Source of the DNA: JABMPU01 sp964457455
Lineage (GTDB): Bacteria; Cloacimonadota; Cloacimonadia; Cloacimonadales; TCS61
Assembly: GCA_964457455.1 (NCBI GenBank)
Contig: CAYWJN010000030.1
Span: forward strand, 1 to 26,054
Direction of reading: 5' to 3'
DNA length: 26,054 nucleotides
Made by a program: the position numbers and the translations under genes. The stretch's first letter is position 1. The number at the start of each line of letters is the position of its first letter. Under the pieces are notes generated by a model. That model was not told the origin of the DNA and made no database searches. It was given only the letters and a program-made list of their open reading frames with translations. Of this stretch, positions 8,297 through 17,096 are shown piece by piece.

Positions 8297-11200
8297 ATGA
8301 AAAAACAGATTTTCTTATTAGTAGCATTTATGCTTTGCAGTTTTTTATTTTCCGATGTGATTATTCAAGATTATCATTTTGAATTTCCGGAATTAAACAC
8401 AGAAAACGGTTTCACAGAAATTATTTATGAGAATTGCTATAATTCGGGGGAAGAAGGAAATCCTTTGTTGCCATATTTTGGAGCAGATGTTTTACTTCCT
8501 CAAAACCAACAGATTAAAACTGTGAGAATCATTTCTCAAAATTATTATTCTACTCAAAATGATTTAACTATCAAACCTGCTTCAAAGCAATTTCCAATTT
8601 CGCAGAAAATTGAAAATTATGAAGTAAAACCTGATGAAACTGTATACAATTCTCTTTCCAGGTTTCCAGAAAAAACTGTAAACAATGTCAGTACAAATTT
8701 TTTATCGGGACATTCAATTGGTTCCTTTTCGATTTGTCCTATAAATTACATTCCTGGTAAAAAGCAAATAAAATTTCTCAAAGATATCCAAATTGAAATA
8801 ACTTATGAAACATCAGCGATTTCTACAGAACAGTTTCTAAAAAATTCTTATTATATCCAGAAAAGAATTACAAATATAGTTGATAATCCGCATATATTGA
8901 GTTCATATAATTATCCTTCAAATCGAGACGAAGAATATGACATTTTATTGATAACTAATGCAGAGCTTCTCCCCTATTTCCAAGATTATATAGATTTTAA
9001 AACATCCATAGGTTTTATCGTTGAAACTATTACAACCGAAGAAATCTATTCAAATTATTCAGGTATTGATGAGCAGGAAAAGATCAGGAATTGTGTGATC
9101 GATTATTATCTGAATTTTAGTATCGGTTTTGTCATTTTAGGTGGAGATTCAGTTCCCAATGATCCATCACAGAATGTAATTCCTCATAGAGGTTTTTATG
9201 CAGTTGATGATAATAATATCCCTTCCGATATGTATTATGCTTGTTTAGATCGTGGACCTGGTACAGGTACAGGACCGGATTGGAATAACGACGGTGATAA
9301 CAGATGGGGTGAACCCGAAGAATACGACCTTTTTGCTGAAGTAGGAATTGGCAGAATATGTGTGGATGATGAGACTGAAATTCAGAATTTCACAAGCAAA
9401 TTATATATGTATCAGAATAATCCTGTTATCGATGATATCGAAAAAACTTTGATGATCGGTGAAGAGCTGAACAACAGTCCCTGGACTTATGGTGGAGATT
9501 ATAAAGATGAAATTGCTTATGGCAGCTCAAATCATGGTTTTACCACAACAGCTATTTCTGATAATTTTACTATTTCAACTCTTTATGATAGAGACATGAC
9601 CTGGGATAAGTATGATGTATTCGATCAGTTTAATAACACTGGAATAAATCTTTTGAACCATCTGGGTCATTCCAGTCCAACCTATAATATGAAAATGAAT
9701 AACAGCGATATTACAACATCTAATCTTACAAATGACGGCATTACACGAGGATTTGTTATTGGATATTCACAGGGTTGTTATAATGGTTCTTTTGATAACT
9801 GGCACTGGAATAATGGTTATGGCGAGGATTGTTTTGCAGAAAAAATAACCACTCTTGAAACCGGAGAAGTTGCCTGCGTGTCAAATTCGCGATACGGCTG
9901 GTATATACCGGGCAATACAAACAGCACATCTCAATTTCTGGACAGACAATTTTATGATGCTATTTTTGGTGAAGATATTACAATTATCGGTTTTACAAAC
10001 AGCGATTCCAAAGAAGATAATATGTCTTATTTTACGAGTAATGATTATATGCGTTATACAGCTTACGAAACCAATCTTTTTGGTGATCCTTCTTTGGATA
10101 TCTGGACAGCAGTTCCGGAAGAAATTGTAGCGATTTATCCGCCAAGTGTTCTTATCGGAACAGAGCAAATATCTTTTGTAACTGATACTCCTTTTGCACG
10201 CATCGCCTTAATGCAAGATGGAGAATTGATCGGCAGAGGAGTTGCAGATGAAACCGGTAGTATTCTGATAGATTTATTTTCTTGTATTACATCTACCGAA
10301 TCAATCGAATTATCGATCATAGGACATAATAAAATCCGGTTACAAGATTCCATAACTATCTTCTCAAATCAACCATACGTGATTTTTGAATCTTATGAAA
10401 TTGACGATACTGCAGGAAACGGTAACGGATTAGCAGATTTTGATGAAGATATCGAACTGAATATAACTTTGAATAATATCGGAGATATGGATGCTTTAAA
10501 CGTTTCTGCCACTTTATCTACTGAAGATGAATATATTACACTTACAGATGATTTTGAAGAGTTCGGCACAATTCCGGCAGAGAATTTACTTACTTTGAAT
10601 AATGCTTTTGCTTTTACAATTGCAGATAACATCCCGGATCAGCATGAAATCTTATTTGACATTGAAATTTCCGGTTCTGCCAGAGAAACCTGGTATTCTT
10701 CTTTTGTAATAATTGTTAATGCTCCGGTTTGGGAAATCGGTCAGATGCAGATCGATGATTCTCAGGGAAATAATGATGGAATCCTGGATCCCGGTGAAAG
10801 TGCAAACATCCTCTTCCCAACAACAAACATCGGACATTCCACCTCACCATTTGCTTATACATATTTAAATTGCGATAATGAATTGATAACAATTTATAAT
10901 TATTCCTTTGAAATCGGTGAAGTTGAACCCGGAATTGAAACATTTGCTGTTTACGTTGTTTCTGCAGATGCGGCAATTCCTATTGGAACTCCAATAATGC
11001 TAAATTATGAAGTTTCTGCCCAAGCATATAATATGGAAGAAAACATTTCTACGACTTTAGGTTTAGTTAAGGAGGATTTTGAAACAGGCAATTTTTCATC
11101 CTATTCATGGCAATTCAGCGGGAATGCAGATTGGGTAATAGACACAGATGCTTATGAAGGACTCTATTGCGGTAAATCGGGCACAATTGATCACAATATG

Positions 11201-12124
11201 ACTTCATCACTTGTTTTAACTTTAGATGTTATGTACGATGGAGAAATAAGCTTTTATCGCAAAACTTCATGTGAAGATGTGGGAAGTGTAACCGGTAATT
11301 ATTATGATTATTTAGCTTTTTTCATTGATGGTGAGGAAATGGATAAATGGGCAGGTGAAACTCCCTGGGATTTGGTTACTTTCGAAGTTACATCCGGCAA
11401 TCATGTTTTCGAATGGCTTTATAACAAAGATCAAGGAGTTGTAAGTGGCTCGGATTGCGTCTGGGTTGACTGCATAATATTTCCTCCTCTCGGAGTACCA
11501 ATTCCACCTGATCTGGTGATAGACCCTCTTTTCATATCAATAGAAATGACAGCTAATACAGTTGAAACTGAAATTCTTGAACTGACAAATATGGGCGGGG
11601 GAATTCTGAATTACACAGCAGAAATTTCCGAACTTTTAGATTGGATTTCTTTAAATTCAGATTCGGGAAGTTTAATCAGTGAAGAGACAGATGAAATTGA
11701 AATTACATTTAACACTGCAGATTTATTGGAAGGAACTTATTATTGCAACATCCTGATAAACGATGACTTAAGAAATGAGACTGTTATTCCAGTTACCTTA
11801 GATGTGTTAATGGTTGGAAATGATAACGATCTGGTTCCAACAATAACCAAACTTTTCGGTAATTATCCCAATCCGTTCAATCCTGAAACTACAATTCGTT
11901 TCTCTATAAAAGAACCATCTCATGTTAAACTTGAAATTTTTAATATCAAGGGTCAAAAAGTGAGAACTTTAATTGATGATGGATTAGAAGCAAAATATCA
12001 TACTGTAGTTTGGGATGGTTGTGATGATTCGAGAAAGCCGGTTGCAAGTGGAGTATATTTCAGTTTATTCGATTCTGCAAATGGAGATTATACTTCAACC
12101 CGAAAAATGATCCTGATGAAATAG
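8297..12124 (+). CDS. Secreted gingipain-like cysteine peptidase (family C25) with C-terminal sorting domain
   Basis: A 1275-residue exported protein. Residues 1-19 are a signal peptide. About 20-213 look like the gingipain propeptide. The C25 catalytic domain spans about 214-604 (YDILLITNAELLPYF; GGDSVP), with catalytic candidates His458 (LGHSSP) and Cys494 (SQGCYNGSF), spaced 36 residues apart compared with 33 in RgpB, and a conserved CFAEKI segment after them. An Ig-like domain follows (about 605-690), then two segments with Asp-rich GNGNGLADFDED/GNNDGILDPGES loops (about 692-925), a jelly-roll-like domain (926-1070), a BACON-like domain (about 1071-1173) and a FlgD-like/type IX-type sorting domain (about 1185-1275; NYPNPFNPET, KGQKVRTL, ASGVYF). 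AGGAG lies before the ATG. It probably digests external protein; cleavage specificity cannot be read from the sequence. It is a single-gene unit ending at a bidirectional terminator. Confidence 0.9.
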   Translation: MKKQIFLLVAFMLCSFLFSDVIIQDYHFEFPELNTENGFTEIIYENCYNSGEEGNPLLPYFGADVLLPQNQQIKTVRIISQNYYSTQNDLTIKPASKQFPISQKIENYEVKPDETVYNSLSRFPEKTVNNVSTNFLSGHSIGSFSICPINYIPGKKQIKFLKDIQIEITYETSAISTEQFLKNSYYIQKRITNIVDNPHILSSYNYPSNRDEEYDILLITNAELLPYFQDYIDFKTSIGFIVETITTEEIYSNYSGIDEQEKIRNCVIDYYLNFSIGFVILGGDSVPNDPSQNVIPHRGFYAVDDNNIPSDMYYACLDRGPGTGTGPDWNNDGDNRWGEPEEYDLFAEVGIGRICVDDETEIQNFTSKLYMYQNNPVIDDIEKTLMIGEELNNSPWTYGGDYKDEIAYGSSNHGFTTTAISDNFTISTLYDRDMTWDKYDVFDQFNNTGINLLNHLGHSSPTYNMKMNNSDITTSNLTNDGITRGFVIGYSQGCYNGSFDNWHWNNGYGEDCFAEKITTLETGEVACVSNSRYGWYIPGNTNSTSQFLDRQFYDAIFGEDITIIGFTNSDSKEDNMSYFTSNDYMRYTAYETNLFGDPSLDIWTAVPEEIVAIYPPSVLIGTEQISFVTDTPFARIALMQDGELIGRGVADETGSILIDLFSCITSTESIELSIIGHNKIRLQDSITIFSNQPYVIFESYEIDDTAGNGNGLADFDEDIELNITLNNIGDMDALNVSATLSTEDEYITLTDDFEEFGTIPAENLLTLNNAFAFTIADNIPDQHEILFDIEISGSARETWYSSFVIIVNAPVWEIGQMQIDDSQGNNDGILDPGESANILFPTTNIGHSTSPFAYTYLNCDNELITIYNYSFEIGEVEPGIETFAVYVVSADAAIPIGTPIMLNYEVSAQAYNMEENISTTLGLVKEDFETGNFSSYSWQFSGNADWVIDTDAYEGLYCGKSGTIDHNMTSSLVLTLDVMYDGEISFYRKTSCEDVGSVTGNYYDYLAFFIDGEEMDKWAGETPWDLVTFEVTSGNHVFEWLYNKDQGVVSGSDCVWVDCIIFPPLGVPIPPDLVIDPLFISIEMTANTVETEILELTNMGGGILNYTAEISELLDWISLNSDSGSLISEETDEIEITFNTADLLEGTYYCNILINDDLRNETVIPVTLDVLMVGNDNDLVPTITKLFGNYPNPFNPETTIRFSIKEPSHVKLEIFNIKGQKVRTLIDDGLEAKYHTVVWDGCDDSRKPVASGVYFSLFDSANGDYTSTRKMILMK

Positions 12125-12172
12125 GCTTCGCATTTCACAGGACAGGTTCTAATGGAGTAATTTGCAATGAAT

Positions 12173-12306
12173 GACCTTGAAAAGGTTTAAAAGATTTTTC
12201 TTCCTGCTGAACCTTTTCAACGGTTAAGACCCGGAATCCAACAAAACCATTGAAAAGGTCTAATTGAAAGAATTCCTCTGTGTGTAAACCGTTTTCAAGG
12301 TTGAAA
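12173..12306. repeat. Cluster of four short alternating-orientation repeats (TTGAAAAGGT type)
   Basis: Four related units lie at 12173-12190, 12209-12231, 12245-12263 and 12286-12306. The second, reverse-complemented, reads AACCGTTGAAAAGGTTC and closely matches the third, AACCATTGAAAAGGTCT. The first and fourth are diverged copies in opposite orientations. The cluster occupies most of the gap downstream of the C25 gene and shares words with 2623-2698. Confidence 0.55.
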
Positions 12307-12311
12307 AATGT

Positions 12312-12335
12312 GTCATTCCCACGAAAGCGGGAATC
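12312..12335. repeat. Short palindromic repeat GTCATTCCC...GGGAAT
   Basis: GTCATTCCC is followed by ACGAAAGC and GGGAATC, with ATTCCC (12315-12320) pairing with GGGAAT (12329-12334). This resembles the GTCATTCCCGCGAAAGCGGGAAT word that occurs as an interspersed palindrome in many unrelated bacterial genomes. It is followed by AAAA, not a U-tract, so it is not called as a terminator. Confidence 0.5.
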
Positions 12336-12369
12336 TAAAAGATAAATATCGGGAAGTTATTATCATTCT

Positions 12370-12405
12370 AAAACCCGAGTCGAGTTTTAACCCGACTCGG
12401 GTTTT
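12370..12405. terminator. Bidirectional intrinsic terminator between convergent genes
   Basis: A perfect 13-bp stem (AAAACCCGAGTCG at 12370-12382 with CGACTCGGGTTTT at 12393-12405) encloses a 10-nt loop. The stem ends in T runs on both strands. It sits 2 nt past the cyclase stop codon and 245 bp past the C25 gene, so it can serve both convergent transcripts. Confidence 0.85.
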
Positions 12406-12407
12406 AA

Positions 12408-14279
12408 TTATACTTCCTTTTTAATGCCAATGAGTTCATAGATTTTTGTAAGTTTTGTTTTGCCTTTTACTTTCACTTCATCTATGTATTTCACAATTAA
12501 TCTATCTTCAATCATTTTAAGAGTATTCTCACTGATAATAATCTTATTTTTTGTATCATACTCTTTATTCAATGTTTCCAGCCGAGCAGCCAGATTTACA
12601 CCATCTCCGATTGCAGTATAATCAAATATCTGTTCGGAACCCAGATTACCAACAGTTACAAAACTACTGTGTACACCAATTCCAATTTCAAAAGGATCTT
12701 TTCTTTCTTGCTTCCATTTTGCTTGTAACTCATTCAATCGAGCTCGCATTGCTAAAGCAGTTTTGCAAGCCCACAATGCATGATCTTCCAAATATACCGG
12801 TACTCCAAATAAAGCCATGATTTCATCGCCTACAAACTTATCGATCGTTCCTTTATTCTCCATTGTAACTTTCACCATTGCAGTCAGATATTCTCGCAAT
12901 TGTGATACGGTTTCTTTGGGTGTATGACTTTCTGTAAAGGTTGTAAAAGAGCGAATATCAGAAAAAAGAATGGTGATTTCTTTCTGGGATCCGCCATATT
13001 CCAATTTTTTGGGATCCTTTACAAGTTGCTCAACCAATTCCGGAGCTATGTAATGACCGAATGCGTGTTTAATAAATTTCCTCTCTTTTGCTGTTTTGAT
13101 GTATTGTATGACCAGACCAAGAACATAGATTACAACTAATAAAATCGGAAATTCCAGGATCGGAATGATCAGACTTTTTTCTTTAAAAAGATAGTAGCTG
13201 AAAATTACGTAGATAATAATCAAAAATATTGTTGAAAAAAGTGTGAAAGTAGGCTTAAATCTGGAATTGATTAAAAATACCAGGAAAGCAGCTATAATGA
13301 AAAGAATGTAATACTTAAATAAAGAAAACTTCTCTAAATAATCTTGCCTTCGAACCATTTCAACAAAATTAGTGTGGATTTCCACTCCGGGCATCATCTG
13401 CTTTGTGGCAGCCACAAATGGAGTATTGAATATATCGCGAAGTTCATCTGCCGTAGCTCCCACAAAAACGATCTTGTCTTTGAAATCTTCATTTTGAACA
13501 AAAAATTCATATTGATCCAAATCCAATGTTGGAACATTATACGTGGAATCATCGATCACATCTGCAAAATCGTAATATTTAAACGTCTCTCTTGGACCAT
13601 AATAGTTTACCAGGCAACTCCTTCCCTTCATAGAAACTTTGGGAATTTTATTGTTTCCAATCCAGAAGAACCAGCGTTTATCTTGTAATTCTTTCTCAAA
13701 ATCTGAAAATCCTATATTAAGTACATAGGAAAGAGCTCCAATTGAAAATACTCTCTTATCTCCCATTTCCTGAAAAATCTCGTATCTTCGAACAAAACCG
13801 TCATTATCAGCGGAAATATTCACAGAGCCCCAATCCAAGCCACGATTTGTAATATCTTTTATTGGAGGTAAAATCTGCTGTCTTGAGTAATCGATTTTCA
13901 ATTCACGAAGCATTTTCCCGGAAAAAATCACATTATCATATTTGGCAGCAGTTGCTGCTAGAATCGAATCTGAATAGGGATTTGAATATTCTGTAAATTC
14001 AATATCAAATATAATCTGCTTTGCTCCGGCATTTTCCAGGTTATCAATCAGTTTGGCATGCAATTCCCGCGGGAAGGGCCAACTGATTCCCAAAGAATTA
14101 AATGTATCATCTCCGATTTCTACAATCACAATATCATCTGAAACTTCTCGAGCTCCACGAGTCATAAAAAAAATATCCAAAGCTTTGTGCTCTAAATTTC
14201 CCCAGAATTCAGATGAGAATAATAATATTAGAACAAAGAAAACGATAATTATTATAATAAAAGCTCTAAGAATTTTCAT
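12408..14279 (-). CDS. CHASE2-domain class III adenylate cyclase
   Basis: A 623-residue membrane receptor cyclase. One N-terminal transmembrane segment (about 5-23) precedes an extracytoplasmic CHASE2 sensor domain (about 25-305), then three closely spaced transmembrane helices, then a cytoplasmic class III nucleotidyl cyclase domain (about 430-610). Catalytic residues are complete: metal-binding Asp441 (FSDIRSF) and Asp485 (GDEIMALFG), substrate-selecting Lys481 and Thr555 (DYTAIGD), Asn562 and transition-state Arg566 (NLAARLE). The Lys/Thr pair is that of bacterial adenylate, not guanylate, cyclases, so the product is probably cAMP. The signal sensed by CHASE2 is unknown. AGAGG lies 7 nt before the ATG. 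The gene follows the FecR/barrel genes on the same strand after a repeat-filled 342-bp gap. Confidence 0.93.
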   Translation of the reverse strand: MKILRAFIIIIIVFFVLILLFSSEFWGNLEHKALDIFFMTRGAREVSDDIVIVEIGDDTFNSLGISWPFPRELHAKLIDNLENAGAKQIIFDIEFTEYSNPYSDSILAATAAKYDNVIFSGKMLRELKIDYSRQQILPPIKDITNRGLDWGSVNISADNDGFVRRYEIFQEMGDKRVFSIGALSYVLNIGFSDFEKELQDKRWFFWIGNNKIPKVSMKGRSCLVNYYGPRETFKYYDFADVIDDSTYNVPTLDLDQYEFFVQNEDFKDKIVFVGATADELRDIFNTPFVAATKQMMPGVEIHTNFVEMVRRQDYLEKFSLFKYYILFIIAAFLVFLINSRFKPTFTLFSTIFLIIIYVIFSYYLFKEKSLIIPILEFPILLVVIYVLGLVIQYIKTAKERKFIKHAFGHYIAPELVEQLVKDPKKLEYGGSQKEITILFSDIRSFTTFTESHTPKETVSQLREYLTAMVKVTMENKGTIDKFVGDEIMALFGVPVYLEDHALWACKTALAMRARLNELQAKWKQERKDPFEIGIGVHSSFVTVGNLGSEQIFDYTAIGDGVNLAARLETLNKEYDTKNKIIISENTLKMIEDRLIVKYIDEVKVKGKTKLTKIYELIGIKKEV

Positions 14280-14313
14280 AAAGTTACCTCTTAATTGTTT
14301 TTAAATAAATGAA

Positions 14314-14358
14314 TTCTGCAAAATAGAGCGTTTTTGTCATCCTTAGGAATTCTGTACA
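14314..14358. repeat. Single end of a GTTCTGCA-type element next to a GTCATCCT-type repeat
   Basis: Positions 14314-14334 match 23472-23492, the left end of the element upstream of thrS, at 20 of 21 bases (starting TTCTGCAAAATAGAG). No matching right end is found nearby, so this is a remnant or solo end. It runs into GTCATCCTTAGGAATTCTG, which resembles a degraded copy of the GTCATCCTGAG-type interspersed repeat found in many genomes. It lies in the gap between the barrel and cyclase genes. Confidence 0.55.
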
Positions 14359-14459
14359 TTTTTCTTATGATGGATCTCCATTTATAAATTATGTGAAAAA
14401 TTGAGTTAAGTTCGCTTTAGCTGACTTGACTTAAGTTTTCTAATCCATTGAAATATGTC

Positions 14460-14532
14460 AACTTAACTCATCCCGCACCTATTTGGAAAAACATTTTTTA
14501 AGCAAACAAATAGGTGCTGGATAAGTCAAGTT
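14460..14532. repeat. Imperfect 26-bp inverted repeat in the barrel-cyclase gap
   Basis: The arm 14460-14485 pairs with 14507-14532, matching at 23 of 26 positions; the inner 11 bp (GCACCTATTTG with CAAATAGGTGC) are perfect and the loop is 21 nt. There is no U-tract, so it does not look like a terminator. It could be a small non-autonomous element or a structured mRNA segment in the 342-bp gap before the cyclase gene. Confidence 0.7.
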
Positions 14533-14580
14533 TCCTTCTTTTTTATCTTTTGTGCAACAAAGTTTCATATTCAACTATTT

Positions 14581-14600
14581 TCCCAAACTGGAGTTTGGGA
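14581..14600. repeat. Palindrome TCCCAAACT-GG-AGTTTGGGA
   Basis: A perfect 9-bp stem with a 2-nt centre lies 22 nt downstream of the barrel gene stop codon. Similar CCCAAACTGGAGTTTGGG words are scattered repeats in several bacterial groups, from general knowledge. No U-tract follows on either strand, so I call it a repeat, although it may stabilise the 3' end of the barrel mRNA. Confidence 0.65.
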
Positions 14601-14621
14601 GCAAGCTTATATTAAAAAAAA

Positions 14622-17096
14622 TTAGAATTTCTGAGTTATCTTAAATCTGAAATTGAATTTTTTATAGTCTTCTCCCTCTACATCAAAATTTTGATAAAAT
14701 TTCATTCCGAATTCAGAGTTAAAAAAAGTATTTTGCAAAACACTATATTTCACGCCCATATTGAACATCTGGGTAGCTTGATTATCCACATCTCCGCCAT
14801 AGGAAGTATATCTGAAATCCACATAAGGTTTTAACCTGTCGTCTTTGAGCGTAAATGCTCCTTTTAGATAAATGGAATTATAGTTTGATTCTTCCTTGGT
14901 TTTTTCTGTTAAATTCAAAGAATCGACATATGTTTTTGATGGATTATCATTTATTGTAAAAGAAAAAGCAACTGTTGTAGTTAAGGGCAAATCAGCAAAT
15001 TTACTGATTGCTCTGAAAGTTATATTGTTCTTAGAAATATCATCTTTTTGTTGGGCATCGTAAGAAAGCATTGTGCCTAAACTATCTTCTTCCAAGTAAA
15101 CAGTTGCGAAATCAATCTCACCAATATAATTGCTGTAATTCAAACTGAAATTCGTTGGAGCTGCAGCTATTTGTTCGATCTTGTATCCTGTTGAAAAAGT
15201 AAGGTTAACTGATTGATTTTGATAAGGATATTCATCATCATCATTTTCAGAAAGTGTATTTGTATATCCAAATTTGATATAAGGCAGATTTATAGGTCTG
15301 TATAAAAAATAACCTGAATAATTCAACGATTTTGTAGTTGTTGTTTTTGTATTATAAACATTATCGGAAAACATATTTAAACCCGCATTCAAAGATAACT
15401 TGTTGTTGAACAGATTTAAATTATCATAAATGCTGAGAAATTGTGCGTCTTTTTGTGCAAGATTGGTTGCTAAAGAATTAAAGCTCGATCCTATTGCTGA
15501 ATAAGATATATTCAATAAATTTCTTTTGAAGAAAGCGCGTAAATATGTTTTATAAGCCAAACTGGAAAATCCCGGAAGAATTGGTTCAATATATTCGTTT
15601 ATCACAAACAAGTCGGATATATCTTTTGGATCGAAAGGAAGTGGAATATCCTTATCAAATTCAGCTTCTAAAGAATCTATTGAAATTGCTCCATCAGTAA
15701 TATTGGAATTAAACATACTTACTGCAGCTTCTACTCCCCACAAAAAGCGTTGATTAAACAATGAAAGTTGAGCATCAGTGGAAATTACAATATTATCTTT
15801 GGGAGAAGTCATATAAGTAGTACTGGAAGAATCGGATTCCATAAAATATTTCTCAGAAATTGAATGTTTATCATCCCTGCTTTTTGTGATTCCAAATCCC
15901 CACAGAAAACTTCTATTACTTCCAACTTCTGTTCTGAGAGCTAAAGTTTGCCGTTTGAAAGTTCCTGCAGAATACGAAATCCAGGTTGTATCTTGACCTG
16001 TTGCAGTAGTATCCGAGATTATTTCTGATGTTCCTTTAATCTTCCTCTTCAGATTTCCAAAAGCAGAAAGTAAAGCAAATTTCCCAAAATATACTTTAGA
16101 ATAAACACCTTGGATATTCTTGCCGAAAACTGCAAAGCTGCCGAAATTCGGAGTATAATCACCTAAAACGAAATCGAGGTGAGGAATTTTGAATTCAAAA
16201 TTAAAACGGTTTATTGGTTGTTGGCTTTTTCTATTCAAGGAAGAAATATATGCTTTTGATTTGAATTTCATTTTTCCCTGATTTCCATTCAAATTAAGCG
16301 ACATGTAGGAATCCCATTCGTCTTCAGAAGTACCAGCACTATCATCATATGTGGTTGACTTTGCCAAAGTATAGAATATTGCTCTTCCTGAGATATTTAA
16401 AGGAAGTTTGACATATTTTTTTGCAACTTCGGTAAACCAGTGAGTTGATTCTATTCTTTCTCCATTTGATAATTGAGCTGTAACCTGGTAATAATGTTTT
16501 CCGGCAAAAGCATTAACAACATTATAAACAAGAAGATTTTTACTCATTTTTGTTAATGGAGTAACATCTTCCCCGTTGTAAACAAACCTGATAGAATTTG
16601 GAATTATCTCTTCCGATAATGCAAAGATAGAAATTGCTATAATAAAATCCTCTCCAATATCAGAAAATTGTTTATCCGGGCTTAACAAGACAAATTTATC
16701 AGAATAGATCTTGGATATTTCGATTTGAGCACTGAAGGGACTTAAATCCGGTTGTAAAATAGGTAAAGTTTCCAATCCTTCATTCTTATCAAAGCAAATG
16801 AAATAGTATTCAATTCCCATTTGAAAAGCGCGAATGTCAGGGATATTAACCCGGTATTTCGGATCAGATTCTGTACCTTTGAACATTTCCGCTTCCAGAT
16901 ATGCCAATGTTCCGGATTCGCGATAAAAAACTGTTGCTGATTCAGTTTCTTCAAATCCTTCCTGAACTTCCAAAACAAGAACCAATTCCTCATTATCCTT
17001 AATGGAAAGGGGTGGTTCATGATATAAAACAAGTTCAGAAAAGAGCAAACTGCTAAGAAATAAAAAGATAAGAAAGAGACATTTTTTCTTATTCAT
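14622..17096 (-). CDS. Putative outer-membrane beta-barrel protein
   Basis: An 824-residue exported protein. It begins with a signal peptide (KKKCLFLIFLFLSSLLFS), then a soluble region of about 200 residues with Ig-like character (ATVFYRESG; IEYYFICFDKNEGLETLP), then about 600 residues rich in alternating hydrophobic/polar beta strands. The last residues are FRFKITQKF, with the C-terminal Phe typical of proteins folded into the outer membrane by the BAM machinery. I cannot assign a family or ligand. The ATG at 17096 overlaps the end of the FecR gene by 8 nt and has no Shine-Dalgarno, so translation is probably coupled to FecR; a TTG two codons upstream (17102) is an alternative. The ligand or partner could be the FecR protein or the secreted protein upstream. 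Confidence 0.75.
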   Translation of the reverse strand: MNKKKCLFLIFLFLSSLLFSELVLYHEPPLSIKDNEELVLVLEVQEGFEETESATVFYRESGTLAYLEAEMFKGTESDPKYRVNIPDIRAFQMGIEYYFICFDKNEGLETLPILQPDLSPFSAQIEISKIYSDKFVLLSPDKQFSDIGEDFIIAISIFALSEEIIPNSIRFVYNGEDVTPLTKMSKNLLVYNVVNAFAGKHYYQVTAQLSNGERIESTHWFTEVAKKYVKLPLNISGRAIFYTLAKSTTYDDSAGTSEDEWDSYMSLNLNGNQGKMKFKSKAYISSLNRKSQQPINRFNFEFKIPHLDFVLGDYTPNFGSFAVFGKNIQGVYSKVYFGKFALLSAFGNLKRKIKGTSEIISDTTATGQDTTWISYSAGTFKRQTLALRTEVGSNRSFLWGFGITKSRDDKHSISEKYFMESDSSSTTYMTSPKDNIVISTDAQLSLFNQRFLWGVEAAVSMFNSNITDGAISIDSLEAEFDKDIPLPFDPKDISDLFVINEYIEPILPGFSSLAYKTYLRAFFKRNLLNISYSAIGSSFNSLATNLAQKDAQFLSIYDNLNLFNNKLSLNAGLNMFSDNVYNTKTTTTKSLNYSGYFLYRPINLPYIKFGYTNTLSENDDDEYPYQNQSVNLTFSTGYKIEQIAAAPTNFSLNYSNYIGEIDFATVYLEEDSLGTMLSYDAQQKDDISKNNITFRAISKFADLPLTTTVAFSFTINDNPSKTYVDSLNLTEKTKEESNYNSIYLKGAFTLKDDRLKPYVDFRYTSYGGDVDNQATQMFNMGVKYSVLQNTFFNSEFGMKFYQNFDVEGEDYKKFNFRFKITQKF

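Noticed and set aside
14581..14600. Terminator after the barrel gene
   Set aside because: The hairpin is perfect but neither strand has a U-tract, and the word resembles a dispersed palindrome.
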